A stretch of 64,000 nucleotides of DNA from Piscinibacter sp. XHJ-5 (GTDB lineage: Bacteria; Pseudomonadota; Gammaproteobacteria; Burkholderiales; Burkholderiaceae_C): positions 6,324,001 through 6,388,000 of the forward strand of contig NZ_CP123228.1 of the NCBI RefSeq assembly GCF_029855045.1, read 5' to 3'. Positions 1 through 9,052 of this stretch are shown here, one piece after another (the first letter of the stretch is position 1; every line of letters starts with the position of its first letter). Made by a program: the position numbers and the translations under genes. The notes below the pieces were generated by a model that did not search any database, had not been told where the DNA came from, and saw only the letters and a program-made list of their open reading frames with translations.

Positions 1-684
1 CGCCAACGTGAAGATATGGGCATTGGCATCGTTGCTCCATTCGACCCGCGGGCGCAGCACCTGCACCGTATGCATCCCGAGTTCGTTGCCCGCCTTGATC
101 TCGGACACGGGGTTGTCGCCGACCACCAGCACGCGCTCGTGCTTGAATCCGTGGCGCTTGACGATGTCCGCGAAAACGACCTTCTTGCCGTGCGAAGCGC
201 CGGCGACGTCGACGCGGTCGACGATGAACTCGTCGAACCAGGGCCGCATGCCCAGGACGTCGATCTTGCTTTCCTGCAGCTTCTGGAACCCCGAGGTGAC
301 GAGGAAGCACGGCATGTGCGCGTGGATCAGGGGCACGAGATAGGCGTCGCGGTATGGGGCATAGCCGGACTCCTTCTTCACCTGTATCTCGGTAAACGCC
401 TTCTTGCCGGCGTCGGTCATGTCCGCCGTGAAGTCATGGCTCTTCGCCACCGCGTCGAAGGCGGTGAACCAGCAAGCCGCGAAGGCGCGGGTGAGCTTGT
501 CCATGTAGGGCTTGTCGGCCCGGTTCTGCGCCGAGACCTTCCCGAGGACGGCATCGAACGCCGGCTGAAAGAGATCTTCGCCGACCCGGGTCGCATCGGC
601 CAGGGTGTTGTCGTGGTCGAAGATGACGGCGTCGAAGTGCAGACGCCTCGTGTCGCGTTGAGTCGCGGCGGGGGGCTTTTCCAA
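1..684 (-). CDS. HAD-superfamily hydrolase (3' end outside window)
   Basis: This is a haloacid-dehalogenase-type hydrolase, probably a phosphatase of the phosphoglycolate-phosphatase-like group; the substrate cannot be read from sequence. Motif I is the HAD nucleophile FDHDNT with aspartates at residues 23 and 25. A later VTSGF segment fits motif II, and VLVVGDNP near residue 200 fits the acidic motif IV. A helical cap follows motif I. The start is taken as TTG at 684 because AAGGAG lies 8 nt upstream and no ATG is in frame before motif I. The reading frame is open to the window edge, so 228 codons are visible and the C-terminus is missing. The neighbouring efflux operon reads in the same direction but is separated by about 170 bp. 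Confidence 0.8.
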   Translation of the reverse strand, partial: MEKPPAATQRDTRRLHFDAVIFDHDNTLADATRVGEDLFQPAFDAVLGKVSAQNRADKPYMDKLTRAFAACWFTAFDAVAKSHDFTADMTDAGKKAFTEIQVKKESGYAPYRDAYLVPLIHAHMPCFLVTSGFQKLQESKIDVLGMRPWFDEFIVDRVDVAGASHGKKVVFADIVKRHGFKHERVLVVGDNPVSEIKAGNELGMHTVQVLRPRVEWSNDANAHIFTLA

Positions 685-855
685 AATGGGTTCTCCTTCG
701 GATGGCTGGATGCGACGACTGCCGGGTCGCGCACGCAGCGTAGGCAGACGGCTCGACGGGCACATCAGTCAAATGCCGAGGAGCACCCCTTCTGATTTCC
801 TAGGGCACCGCGCGCCATGCGGTCGCGAGCAGCTGCGCGCAGCTCGCGTCAGGCC

Positions 856-1989
856 TCAGTCGAGCGTCTGCCGGTAGCGCGCAAGCGCCAGCACGCCGGC
901 CACCAGCAGGAACGCCAGCATCGGCCACAGCTCCGGCAGCAGCTGCACCAGGTCGCTCCCCTTGAGCATGATGCCGCGCACGATGCGCAGGAAGTGCGTG
1001 AGCGGCAGCACCTCGCCCAGCCATTGCGCCCACACCGGCATGCCGCGGAACGGAAACATGAAGCCCGACAGCAGGATCGACGGCAGGAAGAAGAAGAAGG
1101 TCATCTGCATCGCCTGCAGCTGGTTCTGCGCCAGCGTGGAGAAGGTGAAGCCCACGCTGAGGTTGGCAAGCATGAACACCCCGATCATCGCCATGAGCAG
1201 CGTGAAGCTGCCGCTCATCGGCACCTCGAACAGCAGCCATGCCGCCAGCAGGATCACGCCGAGCTGGATGTAGCCGATGACCACGTACGGCGCGATCTTG
1301 CCCAGCATCACCTCCACCGGCCGCACCGGCGTGGCAAGCAGGTTCTCCATCGTGCCGCGCTCGCGCTCGCGGGTCATCGCCAGGCCGGTGAGCATCACCA
1401 TCGTCATGGTGAGGATGGTGCCGATGAGGCCCGGCACGATGTTGTAGCGCGACAGGCCTTCCGGGTTGTAGCGGCGATGCACCCGCAGATCGAACGGAGC
1501 CGCGCCGGGCTGCAGGTAGGCCAGCGGCCCCACCAGGTCGGCGCGCAGCGCCTGCTGCGCCACCGCCTGGAGCGCGGCGATCGCGTTGCCCGAGGCCGAC
1601 GGATCGGTGGCGTCCACCGCGACCAGCAGCGCCGGCTTCTCGCCGCGCACCACGCGCTGGCTGAAGTCGGGCGGAATGGCCACCATGAATTGCACCTCGC
1701 CCGAGGCGATCAGCGTCTCCGCCTGCGCCTCGCTGTCGGCCAGCCGCGTGATGCGGAAGTAGCCGGTGTTCTGCAGCGCGGCGACCAGGCTGCGCGACAG
1801 CGGACCGTTGTCGTAGGCCACCAGCGTGGTCGGCAGCCCCTTCGGATCGGTGTTGATGGCGTAGCCGAACAGCACGAGCTGCAGGATGGGCACGCCGATG
1901 GCCATCGCGAAGGTCAGCCGGTCGCGCAGCATCTGCTGGAACTCCTTCAGGAAGATGGCCAGCGTGCGACGCAGCGAGAAGGCCTTCAT
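856..1989 (-). CDS. ABC-2 type transporter permease (YbhS/YbhR-like)
   Basis: Inner-membrane permease of 377 residues for an ABC-2 exporter. It has one N-terminal membrane segment (about residues 20-45), a large periplasmic domain, and about five membrane helices in the C-terminal half, the usual YbhS/YbhR layout. The conserved RERERGTMENLLATPV stretch lies between the first two helices of the C-terminal block. Its ATG overlaps the TGA of the upstream ATPase gene (ATGA), so it is the last gene of the TetR-HlyD-ATPase-permease operon. The E. coli YbhGFSR relative has two permeases and only one is found here, so the pump may work as a homodimer. The substrate is unknown; relatives export drugs or cations. 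Confidence 0.88.
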   Translation of the reverse strand: MKAFSLRRTLAIFLKEFQQMLRDRLTFAMAIGVPILQLVLFGYAINTDPKGLPTTLVAYDNGPLSRSLVAALQNTGYFRITRLADSEAQAETLIASGEVQFMVAIPPDFSQRVVRGEKPALLVAVDATDPSASGNAIAALQAVAQQALRADLVGPLAYLQPGAAPFDLRVHRRYNPEGLSRYNIVPGLIGTILTMTMVMLTGLAMTRERERGTMENLLATPVRPVEVMLGKIAPYVVIGYIQLGVILLAAWLLFEVPMSGSFTLLMAMIGVFMLANLSVGFTFSTLAQNQLQAMQMTFFFFLPSILLSGFMFPFRGMPVWAQWLGEVLPLTHFLRIVRGIMLKGSDLVQLLPELWPMLAFLLVAGVLALARYRQTLD

Positions 1990-2954
1990 CGCGCCGCGCC
2001 CGCCTCTGGCGCGAAGTTGTCGCGTGCGTGCGCGATGAGGCTGATGAAGACGTCCTCCAGATTCGCTTCGGTGCGGTGCCACCGCAACCCGGCGCGCCGG
2101 TGCGGCTCGATGGCCTGCTCGAGCAGGGCCGCGTCGCGTCCGGCCACGTGCAGCGAGCTGCCGAACGCGGCCACGCTCTGCACGCCCGGCGCCGTCTTCA
2201 GCGGCTCGACGAGCGCCGAGACTTCGTCGCCTTCCACCGCCCACACCGTGAGCCCGGCCTGCTCGATGATCTCCCGCTCGGTGCCGCGCGCGAGCGTCCT
2301 GCCGTAGGCGATGTAGACCAGCTCGTGGCAGCGCTCGGCCTCGTCCATGTAGTGCGTCGACACCAGCACCGTGATGCCCTGGGCGGCCAGCCGGTGGATC
2401 TCGTCCCAGAAGTCGCGCCGCGCCTTGGGGTCGACGCCGGCCGTGGGCTCGTCGAGCAGCAGCAGCCGCGGCTCGTGGATCAGGCATGCGGCCAGCGCCA
2501 GCCGCTGCTTCCAGCCGCCCGACAGCGCGCCGGCAAGCTGGTGCTGCCGCTCGACCAGCCCCAGGCGCTCGAGCGCGCGGTCCACCGCCTGGTCGCGCTG
2601 CGGCAGCTCGAACAACCTGGCGACGAAGTCGAGGTTCTGGCGAATGGACAGGTCGTCGTAGAGGCCGAACTTCTGCGTCATGTAGCCGACCTGCCGGCGG
2701 ATCTCGTAGCCCTGCTTCACGATGTCCAGGCCGAGGCAGGTGCCGTGGCCCCCGTCGGGCGTGAGCAGCCCGCACAGCATGCGGATGGTGGTCGTCTTGC
2801 CGCTGCCGTTGGGACCGAGGAAGCCGCAGATGCGGCCGGTGCGCACCTGCAGCGCGACATCGTCGACCACGGTGCGCTGGCCGTAGCGCTTGGTCAGCCC
2901 CCGGACGTCGATGGCGAGTTCGCCGTCGGTCGTCGGCCTGCCCGGCGCGCTCAT
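1986..2954 (-). CDS. ABC transporter ATP-binding protein (YbhF-like, single domain)
   Basis: Cytoplasmic ATPase of 322 residues that powers the adjacent ABC-2 permease. Walker A GPNGSGKTT is at about 47-55, the signature LSGGWKQRLAL at 144-154, Walker B LLLLDEP at 164-170 and the H-loop histidine at 201, so all catalytic motifs are present. E. coli YbhF carries two such domains in tandem, while this protein has one. The ATG overlaps the stop codon of the upstream HlyD-like gene and its own stop overlaps the permease start, which indicates tight translational coupling. Confidence 0.92.
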   Translation of the reverse strand: MSAPGRPTTDGELAIDVRGLTKRYGQRTVVDDVALQVRTGRICGFLGPNGSGKTTTIRMLCGLLTPDGGHGTCLGLDIVKQGYEIRRQVGYMTQKFGLYDDLSIRQNLDFVARLFELPQRDQAVDRALERLGLVERQHQLAGALSGGWKQRLALAACLIHEPRLLLLDEPTAGVDPKARRDFWDEIHRLAAQGITVLVSTHYMDEAERCHELVYIAYGRTLARGTEREIIEQAGLTVWAVEGDEVSALVEPLKTAPGVQSVAAFGSSLHVAGRDAALLEQAIEPHRRAGLRWHRTEANLEDVFISLIAHARDNFAPEAGAAR

Positions 2955-3916
2955 GACTTCGTCTCGCCGGCGCGCCGCACGTCGACCGGCTGCCCGGGCT
3001 TGAGCTTCGCGCCGTCCTTGGCGTCGGGCCGCGCCTCAACCATGAAGACCAGGCGCGAGCGCTGCGAGTTGGAGTAGATGACCGGCGGCGTGTACTCGGC
3101 CTGCGTCGCGATGAAGTCGATGCGTGCGGGAATTGGCGCGCCGCAGCCATCGCAATGGATGGCCACGGCCTGGCCGATGGCCAGTGACGCGAGTTCGGCC
3201 TCGGGCACGAAGAAGCGCGCCTTGGTCTGGCCGGGGGGCAGGAGGGCCACGACCGGCTGCCCCGCCGGCACCCACTCGCCGGCGCGGAAGTAGGTGTCGG
3301 CCACCGTCGCGTCGGCCGGCGCGCGCTGCTGCTTCTGTTGCGTGCGCCACTCGCTCTGGCGCAGCGCCTGCTGCGCGGCCTGCGCGCTGGCCTGGGCCGC
3401 AAGCCGCTCGTCCTCGCGCGCCGGCAATCGTGCAACCCGCAGCGCCGCGGTCATTTCCGCCACGCGCTGACGCGACTGCTCCATCGCCGCGCGCGCATCG
3501 TCCAGCCGCGATCGGGAGATGAAGCCCTGCGCCAGCAAGGCGCGCTGGCGCTCGTATTCGGCCGCGGCCACGTCGGCCTCGGCGCGCGCCTGCGCAAACT
3601 GCGCCTGCGTGACCGCCAGCTCGTCGGGGCGGCGTCCTTTCTCGGCGTCGCTCGCCTGGGCGCGCGCCCCCACCAGTCGCGCGGCCGCCTCTTCGCGCGC
3701 GGCCTGCTCGCTTGCGGACTCCAGGGCGAACAGCGGCGCGCCCTGCTTGACCACTTCCCCCCGCCGCACCGCCAGCGTCTCGAGGCTGCCGCCCAGCGGC
3801 GCCGCGACATACACGTACTCGCCCTCGACGTAGCCCGACCATGCAGGGTCGGGGGCACGGCTGCAACCCGCCAGCACGACCAGCAAGGCGATGGCGGCGA
3901 GATCGGCGGGTCGCAT
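2951..3916 (-). CDS. HlyD/YbhG-family membrane-fusion lipoprotein
   Basis: Periplasmic adaptor of 321 residues for the ABC exporter encoded downstream. The N-terminus is a lipoprotein signal with lipobox LAGC and Cys18 as the expected lipidation site. A biotinyl-lipoyl-like half motif follows (YVYVAAPLGGSLETLAV, about 34-50). A long alanine- and glutamine-rich coiled-coil hairpin spans about 65-195, then a beta-barrel region. This is the YbhG arrangement. It lies 9 bp after the tetR-type gene and overlaps the ATPase gene by 4 bp. The lipid anchor is read from the lipobox only and was not tested. Confidence 0.87.
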   Translation of the reverse strand: MRPADLAAIALLVVLAGCSRAPDPAWSGYVEGEYVYVAAPLGGSLETLAVRRGEVVKQGAPLFALESASEQAAREEAAARLVGARAQASDAEKGRRPDELAVTQAQFAQARAEADVAAAEYERQRALLAQGFISRSRLDDARAAMEQSRQRVAEMTAALRVARLPAREDERLAAQASAQAAQQALRQSEWRTQQKQQRAPADATVADTYFRAGEWVPAGQPVVALLPPGQTKARFFVPEAELASLAIGQAVAIHCDGCGAPIPARIDFIATQAEYTPPVIYSNSQRSRLVFMVEARPDAKDGAKLKPGQPVDVRRAGETKS

Positions 3917-3925
3917 GGCAGTTCC

Positions 3926-4597
3926 TCAGTGACGCGATGGCGCGCGGCGGCGCCTGGACCCTGCCGGCGCCACGGGGGCGCGCAGCGCCGCCAGCGCCAG
4001 GTCGACGCGCTGCGCGATGGCGTCGGGGCTCATCACCTGGTCGCGGAACTGGCGCTGCACGGCGGCTGCCGGCATGGCGACCTCCACCAGACCGGAGGCG
4101 AACACGATCGGCAGCGCCACTGCCCCCAGCAGCGTGGCGACGCACTGGAACGGCGGCAACGCCCGCAGCGCGCCTTCGGCCTGCGCCTGCTGCACCAGGC
4201 CGAACAGCAGGCCGATGTGGCGCGGCGCGTTGTGCTGCATGAACTCGGTGGCCACCGGCTCCCCGGCGATGGCATCCATCCAGACGCGGGCAAACACCTT
4301 GCGGTGCGTGACCAGCAGCGCGGCGGCGGCGACCAGCGCGGCGCGCAGCCGCTCCACCGCGGGTCCCTGCTGCGACACCGCGCCGCTGAGCCCGGCGTAC
4401 ATCTCCTCGTAAACCTGCTGCAGCAGCGTGCGCAGGAAGTTGTCCTTGGTCTTGAAGTGATAGTGAAACATGCCGAGGTTGGCGCCCGCCTGCTCGGCAA
4501 CCGCCCGCACGGACAGCCCGGCGCAGCCGGCGCGCGGAAAGAGCTCGCGGCCGGCCTGCAGCAAGGCGACGTCGAGGTTTTGAGACGGCCGGGGCAT
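3926..4597 (-). CDS. TetR/AcrR-family transcriptional regulator (CecR-like)
   Basis: Repressor-type regulator of 223 residues. The helix-turn-helix is LSVRAVAEQAGANLGMFHYHF (about 27-47), typical of TetR proteins, and the C-terminal two thirds form a variable ligand-binding domain. It is the first gene of the efflux operon, in the same order as E. coli cecR-ybhGFSR. The start at 4597 has only a weak ribosome-binding site. A perfect palindrome sits just upstream, so autoregulation of the whole operon is likely. The last residues are rich in arginine. The inducer is unknown. Confidence 0.87.
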   Translation of the reverse strand: MPRPSQNLDVALLQAGRELFPRAGCAGLSVRAVAEQAGANLGMFHYHFKTKDNFLRTLLQQVYEEMYAGLSGAVSQQGPAVERLRAALVAAAALLVTHRKVFARVWMDAIAGEPVATEFMQHNAPRHIGLLFGLVQQAQAEGALRALPPFQCVATLLGAVALPIVFASGLVEVAMPAAAVQRQFRDQVMSPDAIAQRVDLALAALRAPVAPAGSRRRRAPSRH

Positions 4598-4605
4598 GGC
4601 TCATT

Positions 4606-4623
4606 ATTAGTCGATCGACTAAT
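4606..4623. promoter_or_regulatory. 18-bp perfect palindrome, probable TetR operator
   Basis: ATTAGTCGATCGACTAAT is an exact inverted repeat whose near edge is 8 bp before the regulator start codon. TetR-family operators are commonly palindromes of 15-20 bp that overlap their own promoter. The role is inferred from position and symmetry. Confidence 0.7.
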
Positions 4624-4670
4624 TAGATGCAAGGCAACCCCGCCGTGGTCCCGGATACACTGCGGCCCAC

Positions 4671-4724
4671 AGCGCTGATTTGTTCCGGCTTGCGGGCGCT
4701 CTATAAATCCAGCTAAAGAAGGAC
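4671..4724 (+). promoter_or_regulatory. SAM-II riboswitch (metX leader)
   Basis: The leader matches the conserved core of the SAM-II class. Stem P1 is AGCGC (4671-4675) pairing with GCGCT (4696-4700). CTGATTT follows the first strand, TTGCGGGCGCT closes the hairpin, then come TATAAATCCAGCTAAAGAAGGA, the A-rich linker and the purine-rich pseudoknot strand. These blocks occur in the same order in known metX/metA SAM-II leaders. SAM-II binds S-adenosylmethionine and represses methionine biosynthesis, which fits the metX gene downstream. The match was made by eye. Confidence 0.82.
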
Positions 4725-4730
4725 CCCAGC

Positions 4731-4764
4731 ACCCGGTGTCCCGCTTTGGCGGCGCCGGGTTTTT
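4731..4764 (+). terminator. Intrinsic terminator (attenuator) in metX leader
   Basis: ACCCGGTG (4731-4738) pairs with CGCCGGGT (4753-4760), with one G-U pair, and is followed by a run of five T (4760-4764). It starts 7 nt after the SAM-II element and ends before the chosen metX start, so it could stop transcription when SAM is bound. Coupling to the riboswitch is inferred. Confidence 0.65.
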
Positions 4765-4781
4765 CGTTGGGTCACGCACAA

Positions 4782-5947
<1,166 letters not shown>

Positions 5948-5951
<4 letters not shown>

Positions 5952-6535
5952 GCGATCGCAAGGACATGGAGCTCATCGCCGAGCTGGTGCCGCCCGGCTC
6001 GCGGGTGCTCGACCTCGGCTGCGGCAACGGCGAGCTGCTCGCGCTGCTGCGCGACACGCGGCAGTGCACCGGATACGGCGTGGAGATCTCCGACGAGAAC
6101 CTGCTGGCCTGCACCAAGCGCGGCGTCAACGTCATCCAGCTCAACCTCGAGGAAGGGCTGGCGATGTTCGAGGACCAGAGCTTCGACGTCGTCCTGCAGC
6201 TCGACACGATGCAGCACCTGCGCAACACCGAGCGCATGCTGCGCGAGACGGCGCGCGTGGGGCGCATCGGCATCGTCAGCTTTCCCAACTTCGCCCACTG
6301 GCCGAATCGCCTGCGCGTCGTCACCGGCCGCATGCCGGTGACCAAGACGCTGCCGTACCAGTGGTACGACACGCCCAACATCCGCGTCGGCACCTATGCC
6401 GACTTCGAGGTGCTGGCGCGCAAGGACGGCTTGCGCGTGCTCGACGCGTTCGGCATCCAGGACGGCCGCGTGGTGCGGCGCTTTCCTAACCTGATGGCCA
6501 GCGTGGGCGTGTTCAAGTTCGAGCGTGCGGTCTGA
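5948..6535 (+). CDS. metW: Methionine biosynthesis protein MetW
   Basis: Protein of 195 residues with a class I SAM-dependent methyltransferase fold. Motif I is [11 protein letters not shown] at about 20-30. The family trait [11 protein letters not shown] and the conserved [11 protein letters not shown] segment are present. MetW is nearly always paired with MetX in proteobacteria and is needed for MetX function or methionine synthesis. It overlaps metX by 4 bp and shares its riboswitch. It ends directly against the stop codon of the convergent queA-like gene with no gap. Confidence 0.93.
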
Positions 6536-7627
6536 TCAGGTTTCAGCCAGGGCGTCATGACGCTTTCCCTGCGCTGACGCGGCGCTGCGCCCCGTCACGC
6601 GGGCCAGCAGCACCGAGTCGCCGAACTCGTGGGTGAGGTAGCCGCGTTGCTCCAGCTCATCGCTGGCTCGCCGCAGCACGTCGTCGCTGGCGAACGCCCG
6701 CAGCAGCTCGTAGTGGCTGGTGCCCGGCTCGTGCGTGCCGCTGACGATGGCGTCCACCACGCGCAGCGTCGTGTGCGGGCCGATGCGCTGATCGGCCACG
6801 CCGTCGCCGGCCCGCAGGCCGCCGGGACGCGAGGCCGCGTGTTCGAGCGCGCGGGTCACGGTGGTGCCCAGCGCGATGACGCGCCCGCCCGCCGCCTCGG
6901 TGCGCGCAATGGCCTCGACAGTGGCCGGCGGCACGTGGTACGGCTCGTCGAACGGCAGGCGCGCATCGAGCGCCGGATCGCCTGTCGACGACAGGCCCGC
7001 CGCATGCGTCAGCGTCGCGAAGCCGACGCCGCGCGCCTTCAGCGCGCCCAGCAGGCGCCAATCGAGCACGAAGCCTGCCGACGGCGGCTCGAACGCGACC
7101 GGCAGTGCGGCCACCTGCGTCCACACGTCCCACAGCGCCATCGGCGCGGCGACGTGCGCGTACTGGATCGGCTTGCCATGCCGCGCGATGCCGGCCCAGA
7201 TCGCGTCCGGCGTGCCGTGAAAGCGCAGCGCGATCAGCCGCGGATGATCGAGACGCCGCAGCACCGAGGCCTCCAGCGGGCCGAGCGCGAGCGTGTCGCC
7301 CGCCTGCAGCGGCGGCGGCGCGGCGCGGTCCTCGGTGCGCGTGCGGTGGTCGCCTGCGCCGAAGACGATGGCGACGAACTCGCGCACGTCGTCGACCGCC
7401 AGCGAGCGCCGGCCGGCCAGTCGCACTTCGATGGTCGCGCCGCCGGGTCGGTGCACTCCGGCCAGGCTGGCCGGCAGCGTGGCGGCATCGTTGGCGATCA
7501 GCAGGTCGCCGGGCCGCAGCCAGTCGGCCAGCTGCGCGCGCCGCACGTGGTGCAGATCGCCGGCGCCGTCGATGACCAGCAGCCGTGCATCGGCCGGCCG
7601 CTGCACGGGTCGCTGCGCTGCCTTCAT
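6536..7627 (-). CDS. QueA-like S-adenosylmethionine:tRNA ribosyltransferase-isomerase paralogue
   Basis: Protein of 363 residues with clear QueA similarity along its length: LRPGDLLIANDAATLPA near the N-terminus (QueA: NPGDLLVFNNTRVIPA), GRVIALGTTVTRALE (QueA: NRVIAVGTTSVRSLE) and a C-terminal YELLRAF. QueA makes epoxyqueuosine in tRNA using SAM. Here two highly conserved QueA segments are changed: PTAGLHF reads PSAGFVL and LHVGAGTF reads LTHAAGLS. The gene is therefore probably a paralogue with a different substrate. It overlaps the upstream SDR gene by 4 bp, and no other queuosine gene is in the window. Function is not established. Confidence 0.7.
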   Translation of the reverse strand: MKAAQRPVQRPADARLLVIDGAGDLHHVRRAQLADWLRPGDLLIANDAATLPASLAGVHRPGGATIEVRLAGRRSLAVDDVREFVAIVFGAGDHRTRTEDRAAPPPLQAGDTLALGPLEASVLRRLDHPRLIALRFHGTPDAIWAGIARHGKPIQYAHVAAPMALWDVWTQVAALPVAFEPPSAGFVLDWRLLGALKARGVGFATLTHAAGLSSTGDPALDARLPFDEPYHVPPATVEAIARTEAAGGRVIALGTTVTRALEHAASRPGGLRAGDGVADQRIGPHTTLRVVDAIVSGTHEPGTSHYELLRAFASDDVLRRASDELEQRGYLTHEFGDSVLLARVTGRSAASAQGKRHDALAET

Positions 7628-8346
7628 GCCCTTGCCTCCGCCGGTTCGCGATGGCGCTCGATCAGCTCGACGATCTCGCGCGCCGACGCTTCGGGCCGCT
7701 TCAGGGTGGCGGGATCCGCATCGGGCACTGCGAGTGCGTGCAACGGCGTGTCCATGTCGCCCGGATCGACCGCAAGCACGCGCACATGGTGGTCGCGCAG
7801 CTCCTCGTCCCAGGTGCGCGACAGATGCACCAGCGCGGCCTTGCTCGCACCGTAGGCGCCCCAGCCGGCATACGGCGTGAGGGCGGCATCGCTGCCGATG
7901 TTGATCACCAGCGGCCGCCGTCCGGCGCGCGCCGATGCGCTCAGTGCGCCGAGCAGCGCCTTGGTCAGCCGGAACGGGCCGACCAGGTTGGTGGCGAGCG
8001 CGGCCTCCAGGTCTTCGCAGTCGGTGTCGGCCAGCAGCGCCAGCGGCACGGGACCCAGGCTGGAGGCGTTGTTGACCAGCACGTCCAGGCCGCCGAGCGC
8101 ACTGGCGATCTGGATCGCCAACGCATGCGTTTCGGTCTTGCGCGAGACGTCGCCGGCGATGCCGTGGCTGCCCGCCAGTTCGCCTGCCACGGCGGCCACG
8201 CGCGCGGCGTCGCGGGCGACGAAGGCGACCTGGGCGCCTTGCGCGTGCAGCTGGCGCAGCAAGGCCAGGCCGAGGCCCGAGGTGCCGCCGGTGATCGCCA
8301 CGCGCAGGCCGCGCAGCGTTGGATTCGAGGTGGGTGAGCGAGACAT
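7624..8346 (-). CDS. Short-chain dehydrogenase/reductase (SDR)
   Basis: Classical SDR of 240 residues. The NAD(P)-binding motif TGGTSGLG is at 19-26, NNAS follows in the middle, and the catalytic YGASK comes after INIGSDAAL. The late segment VDPGDMDTPL is also standard. The substrate is unknown. It is the first gene of a two-gene unit with the QueA-like protein (ATGA overlap), which suggests the two act on related substrates. It is divergent from the XRE-cupin regulator across 114 bp, so that regulator is a candidate controller. Confidence 0.88.
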   Translation of the reverse strand: MSRSPTSNPTLRGLRVAITGGTSGLGLALLRQLHAQGAQVAFVARDAARVAAVAGELAGSHGIAGDVSRKTETHALAIQIASALGGLDVLVNNASSLGPVPLALLADTDCEDLEAALATNLVGPFRLTKALLGALSASARAGRRPLVINIGSDAALTPYAGWGAYGASKAALVHLSRTWDEELRDHHVRVLAVDPGDMDTPLHALAVPDADPATLKRPEASAREIVELIERHREPAEARA

Positions 8347-8460
8347 GGTTGGCTTTCGTCAGGAGGTGACCCGACGATAGGGCTGCGGCCCGCAAGCGAC
8401 GAGCGCTGCGTCCAACAGATTGGCGAAGCGTCTGCGCCGTCGTCGCACAATCGCGATCGA

Positions 8461-9048
8461 ATGAGCACGCCGCCCGCCGACCGCCCCGATGCCCGCACCG
8501 CCAGCCACCTGGCGCGCAACCTCGTCAGCCTGCGCCATACCCGCGCGCTGACGCAGGACGCGCTGGCCAAGGCCGCGGCGGTGCCGCGCTCGACGATCGC
8601 GAACCTGGAGTCGGGTGACGGCAATCCGTCGCTCGCCGTGCTCGTCAAGGTGGCCGGTGCGCTGGGCGTGCCGATCGACGAGCTGCTGGCCTCGCCCCGG
8701 GCGATGGTGCGCCAGTGGCCGGCCGACGAGGTGGCCACGCGCACCAAGGGCCGCGGCGTCAACATCCGCGCGCTGGTGCCCGAGCCGGTGCCCGAGGAGC
8801 TGATGGAGGTGATGGATTTCGAGCCGGGCGCGGTGATGGGCGGCACGCCGCATCTGCCGGGCACGCGCGAGTTCTTCACCTGCCTGGACGGACGCGTCAA
8901 CCTGATGGTCGCCGGCGAGCGCTACGAGCTGGACACGGGCGACGTGCTGGCCTTTCCCGGCAACCTGCCGCATTCGTACCAGAACGGCGATGCGCTGAAG
9001 CCCGCGCGCGGCGTGTCGGTGGTGGTGCTCGCCAAGGCCGGCGTCTGA
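8461..9048 (+). CDS. XRE-family transcriptional regulator with cupin domain
   Basis: Regulator of 195 residues. An N-terminal helix-turn-helix covers about 15-70 (core LRHTRALTQDALAKAAAVPRS, then STIANLESG). A C-terminal cupin barrel covers about 105-190, with PGAVMGGTPHLPGTREFF and a GDVLAFPGNLPHSYQN strand. Such proteins usually sense small molecules through the cupin. It is divergent from the SDR/QueA-like operon and convergent with the enoyl-CoA hydratase, 4 bp from its stop. The start lies at the beginning of an unambiguous reading frame with no strong ribosome-binding site, so it may be leaderless. Confidence 0.88.
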   Translation: MSTPPADRPDARTASHLARNLVSLRHTRALTQDALAKAAAVPRSTIANLESGDGNPSLAVLVKVAGALGVPIDELLASPRAMVRQWPADEVATRTKGRGVNIRALVPEPVPEELMEVMDFEPGAVMGGTPHLPGTREFFTCLDGRVNLMVAGERYELDTGDVLAFPGNLPHSYQNGDALKPARGVSVVVLAKAGV

Positions 9049-9052
9049 TCCC

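Noticed and set aside
4602..4604. Alternative ATG seven bases before the TetR start
   Set aside because: It is in another frame and would read through the regulator without any domain.
4746..4781. Longer N-terminus for MetX from TTG at 4746
   Set aside because: The codon lies inside the leader terminator hairpin, and the extra residues are not found in typical MetX proteins.
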